Shown here: in pieces, positions 1 to 7,518 of the stretch
How positions within the stretch are numbered: the stretch's first letter is position 1
Layout of the letters: the number at the start of each line of letters is the position of its first letter
Assembly (NCBI RefSeq): GCF_001485415.1
Contig: NZ_BCMQ01000003.1
Location: 124,001-188,000 of the forward strand
DNA from: Myroides odoratimimus
GTDB taxonomy: Bacteria > Bacteroidota > Bacteroidia > Flavobacteriales > Flavobacteriaceae
Direction: 5' to 3'
Length of the DNA stretch: 64,000 nt
Program-made: the position numbers and the translations under genes
Notes under the pieces: generated by a model
Databases searched by the model: none
The model's input: only the letters and a program-made list of their open reading frames with translations
Told to the model about the DNA's origin: nothing

Positions 1-282
1 TATAGTGCAATTAAGCTTAAACCCACATTACGCATTAGCCAAATACTACAAAGCAATTCTACTTCATAGTTCTTTCATTAGCTCTAAAACCATACTATAG
101 TATGCTTTAATCACTAATTCAGACCTATTTTGTATAATTACTTTTCGTTTATATGTCTATTGCATAATCTGGGTTAAATAGAAGTGAATAGGTTATTCAA
201 GAGCAAAAAATGTCAATTGATGTATCTATACCCTATAAGAGCTGAATACCCCTGTATTTTTGTGTAAGAATAATTAGAGAAG
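1..282. other. Intergenic region holding repeat-element copy 1
   Basis: No gene is visible here. Most of the stretch (17-178) is the first copy of the dispersed 160-bp inverted-repeat element annotated separately. The remaining 100 bases lead into the GNAT gene at 283 and are plain AT-rich sequence with no clear promoter. Confidence 0.6.
17..178 (+). repeat. Dispersed 160-bp TIR element, copy 1
   Basis: Left end reads TTAAACCCACATTACGCATT and right end reads GCATAATCTGGGTTAA, so the ends are inverted copies of each other (about 16 of 20 bases). The interior carries the perfect 14-bp palindrome CATACTATAGTATG at 91-104 and the block TGTATAATTACTTTTCGTTT at 131-150. Related copies lie at 34398-34560, 38303-38448 and, inverted, 53734-53895. 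There is no coding capacity. Structure and dispersal resemble a MITE or REP-like non-autonomous element; that reading is inference. Confidence 0.8.
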
Positions 283-872
283 ATGAGAATAAATAGATAT
301 TTGGGCAGGGGATACCGCAGTACTGCTGCTCATGTTTTGCAACAGGCTTTTAATGAAAAACTAAAAGGAATACTAGGGGCAGAGGAAGAAATACATCAAG
401 TTATTTTAGCATCTCTAGATGCTAAGCATATTATCGTGGCACGTTCTAGTGAAGGAGAATTAATAGGTGTAGCAGCTTATCAACACAATGGTCAATGTAC
501 TTTGAATATTTCTCTGAGTATTATGATTAAGGTATATGGGCTGATAAGAGGACTTTATAAGATGATGCAGCTCTCATTATGTACTTTCCTTCTAAGAGAG
601 ATAAGGATGTGGTCTATGTAGATGCTATTGCGGTAGATGAGAATTTTAGAGGATTAGGAGTCGGAAAAATGCTATTAGAAGAAGTAGAAAAGTTAGCTTT
701 AGAACATCATGCAAGATATGTAAGTTTAGATGTAATTAAAGAGAACCCTCGTGCAAAAAAACTATATGAGCAAATAGGTTTTGTAGAAGTGAAATACAAC
801 GAATTAGACGAACGAACAAGTGATAAACTTGGCTTTTCAGGGTATTATTATATGATGAAAGTAATAGGTTAA
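283..872 (+). pseudogene. GNAT family N-acetyltransferase, frameshifted
   Basis: Two overlapping reading frames together make one GNAT acetyltransferase of about 196 residues. The first half (283 to about 560) gives the N-terminal helices and first strands with VARSSEGELIGVAAY. The second half, from about 561 in another frame, gives the acetyl-CoA binding loop FRGLGVGKMLLEE and the C-terminal motif NPRAKKLYEQIGFVEV. The best join is near 559-563, where AAGATGATG would need one more G to continue the protein. This is a one-base deletion or a sequencing error; no slippery heptamer suggests programmed frameshifting. GNAT enzymes transfer an acetyl group from acetyl-CoA to an amine; the substrate cannot be told. 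Confidence 0.75.
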
Positions 873-1026
873 ATGCTATTCTGGTATTGTAATTGAGAGC
901 TATTTCTTAACTTAAGACTAAGGAAGACAAGTTCAGTTATAAAAAATGTAAAACGAGCTTTGTTTTTTGTTACTTTAGGTATATAATCGAAAAAATCAGG
1001 AAAGAATAGCATAATTTTAATCTGTA

Positions 1027-2079
1027 ATGAAAACACAAAAGCAAAAGAGGAGTAAGAAAGAATGGAGGTATAGAGTAGCTTTAACGCTCTTAGTAGCGTT
1101 GTTTTTTATTTTTTCGTTGTACATTATTAGTACTGCAGATCAGTATCAGATAGTTTCTTTTGAGAGTGGATATACCTTTACGGCAGATGTGATTTGGTTT
1201 ATAGCTATCAGTTGGATTGTGACTACCCTAGGTATTTATCTGTCAGACCGATTGCCGATAAAGACGTATTCTATAAAAGAAGTAATTCGGTTTGGAGTAT
1301 TGCATGTGATTATTTGTGTTGTAGTCTTCTTATTTTTAGTTATTGTGACAGATTACTATTTAATAGATCAAGATCATACAGCACGAGAAGACTGGTTAGG
1401 CGCTAGACAGATGTTTTTTATAGGCTTATGCCTTACTGTCTTTGTTATTGTTGTACACAATGGAAGAAAGCTAGTAAAGATGTGGAAAGAGTCTGTTTAT
1501 GAAAATGCACAGATGAAAGAAATAGTATTACAGAGCCAACTAGCATCTTTAAAAGCTCAATTAGACCCACACTTTATGTTTAATAATTACAGTGTACTAA
1601 GAAGCCTAATCCAAGAAGATAAAGAGAAAGCAAGTGAATTCTTAGAGCGATTGTCTGATGTGCAACGCTATCTATTGGTAAACCTAGAGCATGACTTAGT
1701 CAGTCTAGCCAAGGAGATACAGTTCTTGATTGATTATTTATACTTGATTAAGATTCGCTTTGGCGAAAGTATACAAGTAGAGATCAATGTCAGACCAGAG
1801 CTGTTAGGAATGAAGATTCCACCCATGACTTTACAATTGTTATTAGAAAACGCAATAAAACACAATAAAGCAACCAAAAAAAGTCCCCTCTTTGTGAATA
1901 TTTATGGGGAAGAAGAATATTTAATTATTGAGAATAACCTCCAATTATTGAACACTCTTCCTCATTCTTCTAAGTTAGGACTGACGAATATAAAGAAGAG
2001 ATACTTACTGATCGAAGACAGAGAGGTCGTGATAGAACAGACCGTATCCGTTTTTAGAGTTAAAATCCCATTGTTATAA
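1027..2079 (+). CDS. LytS/YehU-type sensor histidine kinase
   Basis: Membrane histidine kinase of the His_kinase (PF06580) family. About four hydrophobic segments lie in residues 18-145, followed by a short coiled linker and the phosphoacceptor box AQLDPHFMFNNY with His at 182. The ATP-binding part shows an N box (LLLENAIKHN) and a G box (KLGLTNIKKRY). It lacks a large periplasmic sensor domain, so the membrane bundle itself probably senses the signal. The LytTR response regulator starts four bases after its stop, so the two are surely one operon and partners. Length 350 is normal for the family. The input signal is unknown. Confidence 0.9.
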   Translation: MKTQKQKRSKKEWRYRVALTLLVALFFIFSLYIISTADQYQIVSFESGYTFTADVIWFIAISWIVTTLGIYLSDRLPIKTYSIKEVIRFGVLHVIICVVVFLFLVIVTDYYLIDQDHTAREDWLGARQMFFIGLCLTVFVIVVHNGRKLVKMWKESVYENAQMKEIVLQSQLASLKAQLDPHFMFNNYSVLRSLIQEDKEKASEFLERLSDVQRYLLVNLEHDLVSLAKEIQFLIDYLYLIKIRFGESIQVEINVRPELLGMKIPPMTLQLLLENAIKHNKATKKSPLFVNIYGEEEYLIIENNLQLLNTLPHSSKLGLTNIKKRYLLIEDREVVIEQTVSVFRVKIPLL

Positions 2080-2082
2080 GCT

Positions 2083-2841
2083 ATGATAAAAGTATTGATA
2101 GTAGAAGACGAACAGTATAATGCACAGCATCTGACTACCTTACTTCAGGATATAAAAGAAGATATTCAGGTCGTACAGGTTATAGAAGGTGTAGAGGACT
2201 GTATAGAATGGCTAGAACAGCATGATGATATTGACCTAATCTTTATGGATATAAGATTAGGAGATGGAGTATGCTTCGAAATATTTGATGCTATAGAAGT
2301 AAATGTACCGATTGTTTTTACGACAGCTTATGATCAGTATGCCTTACAAGTATTTCAGGTTAACAGTATAGATTATTTATTAAAACCAATCAAAAAATCT
2401 GCCTTAGAACAAAGCATAGCGAAGTATAAAAAACTGCATCAATTACAGGTCTTAGATAAAGAAATCTTAAGTAATCTAACCGAAGTTATACACGGAAAGA
2501 AACAGAGTTATAGAACACGTTTTTTACTGAGTAATAACGATAGGTATAAAGTTGTACAGACAAGTGATATTGCCTATATCTATACGGAATTTCGTTTGTC
2601 TAAAGCAGTTATGTTTGATAAATCTGTTCACGTATTACCATTCACTATGGAAGAACTAGAATCAGAATTAGATCCTAATCGATTCTTTAGAATATCTAGA
2701 CAATATCTAATAAGCTACGAGAGCATCACTGCTATTCAGAATAATCTAAACAGTAAGGTAAGTGTAGTATTACAGGGTGATGTAGAGGTAGATCTAAGTA
2801 GAGAAAGAACACGAGCGATAAAGCAATGGCTTGACACATAG
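2083..2841 (+). CDS. LytTR-family response regulator
   Basis: Cytoplasmic two-domain response regulator of 252 residues. The receiver domain (1-120) has the acidic pair in VEDE, the phosphoacceptor Asp56 in IFMDIRLG, a Thr in VFTTAYD and the conserved Lys in LLKPIKK. Residues 145-250 form a LytTR DNA-binding domain (FLLSNNDRYKVV, then FFRISRQYLIS). It is phosphorylated by the kinase encoded just upstream and would bind direct-repeat sites as LytTR proteins do. Its targets are not evident from the window. A strong hairpin terminator follows at 2962-2996. Confidence 0.93.
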   Translation: MIKVLIVEDEQYNAQHLTTLLQDIKEDIQVVQVIEGVEDCIEWLEQHDDIDLIFMDIRLGDGVCFEIFDAIEVNVPIVFTTAYDQYALQVFQVNSIDYLLKPIKKSALEQSIAKYKKLHQLQVLDKEILSNLTEVIHGKKQSYRTRFLLSNNDRYKVVQTSDIAYIYTEFRLSKAVMFDKSVHVLPFTMEELESELDPNRFFRISRQYLISYESITAIQNNLNSKVSVVLQGDVEVDLSRERTRAIKQWLDT

Positions 2842-3195
2842 TCCTTAGGAGGTTAACGGTTCACAGTAATTAGTTTACAGTCTTGCCCTACGGGCTTAAT
2901 ACAGTTTACTCTAATATTATAGACTAAATGATTTTACTAGTTGTTGATATAGTGTAAGTTAAAAAAAGGGAACCTTATATTGAGGTTCCCTTTTTTAACA
3001 TATATGATTACTCTTTTAGCTGTATTGCTAATAAGGCTTTACTACTTGTGCTGTCGCAGATATTTAATTCGTGGTGTGTATGCACCTCTATAATGTACTT
3101 AGAGGGTGTGATATACTATACATGGACAGCATAGACCAATCGATTTCACACCATCGCGATTTTATAAAAAAACGACATCACAAAAATACAAACCC
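2842..3195. other. Intergenic region between convergent genes
   Basis: This 354-base stretch separates the LytTR regulator (+) from the thioesterase (-). It holds the hairpin terminator at 2962-2996 and otherwise no gene or repeat that I can support. Confidence 0.5.
2962..2996 (+). terminator. Intrinsic terminator after the LytTR operon
   Basis: The arms GGGAACCT and AGGTTCCC close a short AT-rich loop and are flanked by an A run on the left and a T run on the right, so the hairpin can work on both strands. Confidence 0.8.
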
Positions 3196-3648
3196 TTACT
3201 CTTTTAATTGGATAGCTAAGATTTCACCCGTAGCACAGATTATTCCATTAGCCTCTAGGGTTAGATCTACCCATACCTTTCTGCCCTCTATGCTTCTTAG
3301 TTTACCCTTTAGCACTAGTTCTTCTCCCATAGGAGTAGAGGCTTTAAAATCAACTTTAAGAGAAGCTGTTACACATCTCACAGGTATAGTGTCTTCTAGT
3401 GGGATATTATTGTGCTTACACAAAAATGCCGCTGCTGATCCTGTACCATGACAGTCTAGTAGAGAAGCGATTAAACCACCATATACGCTTCCTGGTATAG
3501 CAGTGTATTTAGTATCTGGAGTAAAACGAGCGATTGTTTCTTCTCCGTCAAGATATGTTTTTAGTTGATGTCCATTAGGATTGTTTTTTCCACAGCCATA
3601 GCAGTGCGCTAAGCTCTCAGGATATAGATCTTGGATTGCTTGTGTCAT
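3196..3648 (-). CDS. PaaI-type hotdog-fold thioesterase
   Basis: Small (150 aa) single-domain hotdog protein. The N-terminus CYGCGKNNPNG followed by ARFTP and PGSVYGGLIASLLDCHG is the signature of PaaI/YigI-like acyl-CoA thioesterases, with the conserved Gly-Gly and Asp region at about residues 56-66 lining the active site. It should hydrolyse an acyl- or aryl-CoA thioester in the cytoplasm; the substrate is unknown. It is a lone gene transcribed toward the LytTR pair and has no metabolic neighbour that would name the substrate. Confidence 0.85.
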   Translation of the reverse strand: MTQAIQDLYPESLAHCYGCGKNNPNGHQLKTYLDGEETIARFTPDTKYTAIPGSVYGGLIASLLDCHGTGSAAAFLCKHNNIPLEDTIPVRCVTASLKVDFKASTPMGEELVLKGKLRSIEGRKVWVDLTLEANGIICATGEILAIQLKE

Positions 3649-3884
3649 AATATTTGTTTTGGTTGTTATTCGATAGAGGAATCCCTCTATTACAAATAAA
3701 GTTATTTTTATTGAAGTACAAAAATTTAACCTGATTAGAGTATGGATTATAACTGCTAAAAATGTAAAAAATTTTTTATCATTTGATAAAAAAAACCTTT
3801 TTCTATATCCTAATCTTTGTATCCCAAAAATAGCGTGATAAGGCTATATCATTATTAAATAATAATTTAATCAATACAAGTAAA

Positions 3885-4862
3885 ATGGAAAATAGAGGAC
3901 CTATTTCTCAATTTATGGCGCATAATTATCGCCACTTTAACTCAGCAACTGTAGTAGATGCTGCTCAAGGGTATGAAAAGTTTTTAGATGAAGGAGGGAA
4001 GATGCTTATTTCTCTTGCAGGTGCGATGAGTACTGCTGAGCTAGGAATCTCATTAGCAGAGATGATTAGACAGGACAAAGTAGCTATTATCTCATGTACA
4101 GGGGCTAACTTGGAAGAGGATATTATGAACTTAGTAGCGCATTCTCATTATAAAAGAATTCCTAACTATAGAGACTTAACTCCTGAGGATGAGTTGGCTC
4201 TGTTAGAGAATAAATATAACCGTGTTACGGATACGTGTATCCCTGAAGAGGAGGCATTTAGAAGAATACAAGGGCATATCGAGAAAATATGGAAAGATAG
4301 CGAAGCAGCAGGTGAGAGTTATTTTCCACATGAGTATATGTATAAGTTACTATTAAGCGGTGTGTTAGAAGAGCATTATGAGATAGATCCTAAAAACTCA
4401 TGGATGCTAGCTGCTGCAGAAAAAAACTTACCAATCGTAGTACCAGGATGGGAAGACTCTACGATGGGGAATATCTTCGCTTCTTATGTAATCAAGGGGG
4501 AATTGAAGTCTAGAACAGTGAACAGTGGAATAGACTATATGGTGTGGTTAGCAGATTGGTATAAAAAGAATGCTGTAGATCAAGGAGTTGGTTTCTTCCA
4601 GATAGGGGGAGGTATTGCTGGAGATTTCGCTATGTGTGTAGCACCTATGTGGGCACAGGATTTAGAGGATGATTCAGTATTGAGATGGAGATACTACTGT
4701 CAGATTACAGATTCTACTACTTCTTTTGGATCTTACTCAGGATGTATTCCAAACGAGAAGATTACTTGGGGTAAACTAGACGTAGATACACCTAGTTATG
4801 TAATCGAATCAGATGCTACTATTGTAGCCCCATTGATTTTCTCATGGGTATTGAAACAATAA
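3885..4862 (+). CDS. Deoxyhypusine synthase-like protein
   Basis: A 325-residue protein of the deoxyhypusine synthase family (NAD- and spermidine-dependent aminobutyl transfer). Family blocks include ISLAGAMSTAELG near 42-54, SCTGANLEEDI at 70-80, the Gly-rich FFQIGGGIAGDF at 237-248, and TWGKLDV with Lys297 matching the catalytic lysine context of the eukaryotic enzyme (WGK). Bacteria have no eIF5A, so the product here is probably a polyamine such as homospermidine, or an unknown modification; that is inference from the family. No other polyamine biosynthesis gene is adjacent. A 38-bp palindrome lies 20 bases after the stop. Confidence 0.87.
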   Translation: MENRGPISQFMAHNYRHFNSATVVDAAQGYEKFLDEGGKMLISLAGAMSTAELGISLAEMIRQDKVAIISCTGANLEEDIMNLVAHSHYKRIPNYRDLTPEDELALLENKYNRVTDTCIPEEEAFRRIQGHIEKIWKDSEAAGESYFPHEYMYKLLLSGVLEEHYEIDPKNSWMLAAAEKNLPIVVPGWEDSTMGNIFASYVIKGELKSRTVNSGIDYMVWLADWYKKNAVDQGVGFFQIGGGIAGDFAMCVAPMWAQDLEDDSVLRWRYYCQITDSTTSFGSYSGCIPNEKITWGKLDVDTPSYVIESDATIVAPLIFSWVLKQ

Positions 4863-4881
4863 ATTAGAAAGAGCCTTCGGG

Positions 4882-4919
4882 TAGTCATGGTCGGAAGATT
4901 AATCTTCCGACCATGACTA
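4882..4919. repeat. 38-bp perfect palindrome
   Basis: Two 19-base arms, TAGTCATGGTCGGAAGATT and its exact complement, meet with no spacer. The sequence sits after the deoxyhypusine-synthase-like stop, between AGAGCCTTCGGG and a T-rich stretch. It could act as a terminator or cruciform, or be a small insertion within an older GAGCCTTCGGGCTC-type terminator like the one at 5724. Confidence 0.85.
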
Positions 4920-5004
4920 GTTTTAGAACCTCTTTTTTTATGTTTACAAATGTAGATATTTAAATTATTACATTAATTTAGATCTAAATAAAGTTTAGAT
5001 TTAA

Positions 5005-5562
5005 GTGATGAAAAGATTAATACTATTGTTTGTTCTGCTTGTTTTGTATGGATGTACAGATAAAAGCGGTATTAATTTAGACAAGCATTTTTTGGAAAAA
5101 TTAGCATTTGATTATCCGCTACAAGTAACTGATGATAGAGATACTCTACCATCAAATTATAATTTTATAAATCTATACGCTAGATGCTCTGAAAAACAAG
5201 TTACTGTAATTCGTTTGACTAGTTTAATGAGGCTTTATGATCAGTCTAGTAAATCGGTTACATTCTATGAGTTTATTGAAAAAACACTAAATCAACAGAG
5301 AGTATTGGATAATTCAAAAGAAACTTCTTGTTTTGATTTAGTAGATAGTGTAACAGGAGAATATGAGAGATTGAGTTTTGATGAATTTATTGATTTGTAT
5401 TTTTCAAAATCTTTATCTGATCAATATATTTTAAAGCAGGATGTAGATCCTAAAACAATAGATACTATTGCTTACTATTGTTTTATAAATAATTACTTAG
5501 TAGAATTTGATTGTTATATTGGTTTATACCATTTATATAAGATTAGTGATATAATTGAGTAA
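5005..5562 (+). CDS. Lipoprotein of unknown function
   Basis: A 185-residue protein that begins with a basic, hydrophobic signal peptide ending in the lipobox LYGC (Cys at about 17), so it should be acylated and anchored in the outer or inner membrane. The mature part is mixed alpha/beta and carries several cysteines (ARCSEK, SCFD, YYCF, DCYI) that could form disulfides. I recognise no family. It stands alone between the palindrome at 4882 and a long gene-poor stretch. Confidence 0.75.
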   Translation: MMKRLILLFVLLVLYGCTDKSGINLDKHFLEKLAFDYPLQVTDDRDTLPSNYNFINLYARCSEKQVTVIRLTSLMRLYDQSSKSVTFYEFIEKTLNQQRVLDNSKETSCFDLVDSVTGEYERLSFDEFIDLYFSKSLSDQYILKQDVDPKTIDTIAYYCFINNYLVEFDCYIGLYHLYKISDIIE

Positions 5563-5723
5563 ACGATGAGTATATGTGGGTGGTGGATTATGTTTATCTT
5601 TTTTTAGCTCCTATTTTAAGAATCTATTTTTTAATATTTAGAGAATTATAATTTAACCTAGACACAGGAAAAATAATAGAGTGAAGAAGAATATTATAGT
5701 TAAAATAATCGTGGTAATTAGTG

Positions 5724-5751
5724 AAAAAAGAGCCTTCGGGCTCTTTTTTTT
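5724..5751 (+). terminator. Intrinsic terminator
   Basis: AAAAAAGAGCC-TTCG-GGCTCTTTTTTTT has a six-to-ten pair stem closed by a stable TTCG tetraloop, followed by eight T. It is probably the terminator of the lipoprotein transcript, and it is symmetric enough to act both ways. Confidence 0.85.
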
Positions 5752-6032
5752 GTCTTAGAATAAAGGACTAAAAGCAACGTTCCTTTTCTTAGGAATGAAA
5801 TGAAAGAATGGTGTAATCAAAGTTTTTCTATGGTATTATTAATTGATTATTAGACTGTTCAATAGATACTAAAGCCTATTAAAATTCTAAATATGAGAAT
5901 ATTTTAACCAATCTAAAATCTAAAAACAGGACAAATCACAGCTGTTAAAAATATTAACATTTAAGTGTTTTTTAGTGATTTACAGCACGCGATAAAGCCA
6001 GTGATATCAAGGCTTTTGGGAAGGTTGTTTGA

Positions 6033-6103
6033 GCGTTGTTCGGGAGTTCTTTGCAAAATGTTTGGAAAAAGGGGGTGTTTTCCGAACACCTTCCGAACAA
6101 ATA
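6033..6103 (-). repeat. TTCGGA-type dispersed repeat, copy A
   Basis: Read on the minus strand it begins TATTTGTTCGGA and ends AACTCCCGAACAAC. The copy at 34859-34927 starts with the same TATTTGTTCGGA and ends AACTCCCGAAGAAC. The middle also shares TCCAAA at the same place but is otherwise diverged. It is richer in G+C than its surroundings. No coding function is visible. Confidence 0.6.
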
Positions 6104-6579
6104 GCAACTGAGACCGCATGAATACTCGATTTATGGCGAATTCATAATGTTAAAAAACTTGTTAAAATTTTAAAATTGAGATTTTGAAAGCTGTGGTTTG
6201 TGCTTTCTTTTTGGTGAGACGTACCAGACTTTGAATAGAAGAATATTCTCAATAATAACCATTGAGTCAAAGCCTTTACTGTAGGCAAAGGTAATAAAAA
6301 AATAGATAGGAGAAAAGAGGGTGTAGGAAGTAGGGTAGGAAAATTAATTGAGTATTGTAGAGAATTAAGCAATGGGAATTGTTTTATATAACTGTTTGAA
6401 TTGTTGTATTTTGGTTTTATTATTTTGATTAATTTTATTCAAAGTGTGAGGAAATACTATTCATGTATTAATCCCCTTATAGTAGCGAATGATTTACCTA
6501 AATTTAAAAAAGTACTGCTTTATCCAGAACGATAATGTAGTTGTATAGTATAATGTAGATGTAATAATTAGATGAAACA

Positions 6580-6904
6580 ATGAAGTTAGTGGACTTAGTG
6601 AAATATTTCAGAAAAGGAGGGACTTATCAGGACTTTTGTAAGTTGTATTCCCTAAATGTTGATTCAGAGGTTATCGAAATATACATGGAGACACCTTTTC
6701 AAATAGATAACGAACTTTTTTTTTTGAAATAGAACAGACAGAAGGAGTGTTAGAGTTTGAAGTTAATAATATAGTGTTGTCAAGTTTATTTGACTTCTAT
6801 GTTTTTCTTGACATGATTGAAGACTCGAATCAAGAAAACTATGAGAATGTAAGCGATCTAGATATTGCTAAAAGGCTTTTTAGTTATGGTTTAAATAATG
6901 CTTG
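6580..6904 (+). pseudogene. Small orphan protein gene broken in a T10 run
   Basis: The ATG at 6580 opens a frame that reads MKLVDLVKYFRKGG and continues to DNELFF, then meets TAG just after a run of ten T (6716-6725). With eleven T the frame would run on as FEIEQTEGVLEFEV to KRLFSYGLNNA and stop at 6904, giving a 108-residue acidic cytosolic protein. The two halves fit together well, so this is one gene with a one-base deletion in a homopolymer. I do not recognise a family; size and acidity recall immunity proteins. The next gene (6996) is of the same general type. Confidence 0.65.
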
Positions 6905-6995
6905 AGGAAAGCAATACTTAATAGATGTTATTTTTATGAGACAGGATATATGGGGAATATTTGTGATAAAAGGAAGATTAAGATGAATAAATAAA

Positions 6996-7343
6996 ATGAG
7001 AGAAATTAGTGAAGAACAATTGTATAGCTATTTTTTAGAAACTCTTAATTGTTGTGGTACTTTTCTTCTAGATCGTAATGATGATGAAATAGAATATTTG
7101 ATTTTTGAAGTATTCGATATTAATGTTCGTACATTTTTTTATTGTGATACGCTTATAAAGTTACTTACTAAAAAAAGAATATCAATAGAAATGTATGAAA
7201 AAGCAGAGAGGGTTAGATGCCTATATTTGAGTACTGAGGGGATGGACTTATGGAGTATTAAAGGTATAAGAGAAAGTGATATATGGAAAGAGATTTTTAA
7301 TCTATGTGATGATATGAGAAGAAATGTAATTATAAAGGAATGA
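6996..7343 (+). CDS. Small acidic protein of unknown function
   Basis: A 115-residue soluble protein without signal peptide or membrane segment, mostly helical (EEQLYSYFLETLN; KLLTKKRISIEMYEKAERV). It has no family I recognise. Together with the broken gene just upstream it forms a pair of small acidic orphans in a gene-poor stretch, as seen for stranded immunity genes of polymorphic toxins. That role is a guess from context, not from sequence motifs. Confidence 0.55.
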   Translation: MREISEEQLYSYFLETLNCCGTFLLDRNDDEIEYLIFEVFDINVRTFFYCDTLIKLLTKKRISIEMYEKAERVRCLYLSTEGMDLWSIKGIRESDIWKEIFNLCDDMRRNVIIKE

Positions 7344-7518
7344 ATAAGATACCGTTATTTGGGAATCCCAGTAAGGATATATTGTCAAGAGATGTGTTAT
7401 CTGTATAGTATTAAAACATTTTTTCTAACATATAGGTAACTATAATTTAACTTGGGCTTATAGACTAAATATTTCAATACCTTTATTTTTACGCATTTTA
7501 TAAGCTATAATAGTGCCG

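Larger units (their letters stand above)
5563..6579. other. Gene-poor region of about 1 kb
   Basis: No convincing gene. It contains a terminator hairpin at 5724-5751 and one copy of a TTCGGA-rich dispersed repeat at 6033-6103. Reading frames here are short and lack protein-like composition. Confidence 0.5.

Noticed and set aside
559..563. Programmed frameshifting in the GNAT gene
   Set aside because: No slippery heptamer or downstream hairpin is present; a plain deletion is simpler.
3071..3451. Rightward frame of 126 codons opposite the thioesterase
   Set aside because: It is the complement of a clear hotdog thioesterase gene, and its product resembles nothing.
6142..6372. Leftward frame of 76 codons in gene-poor DNA
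   Set aside because: Low-complexity Leu/Ser/Phe composition, no family signal and no promoter; it arises from AT-rich sequence.
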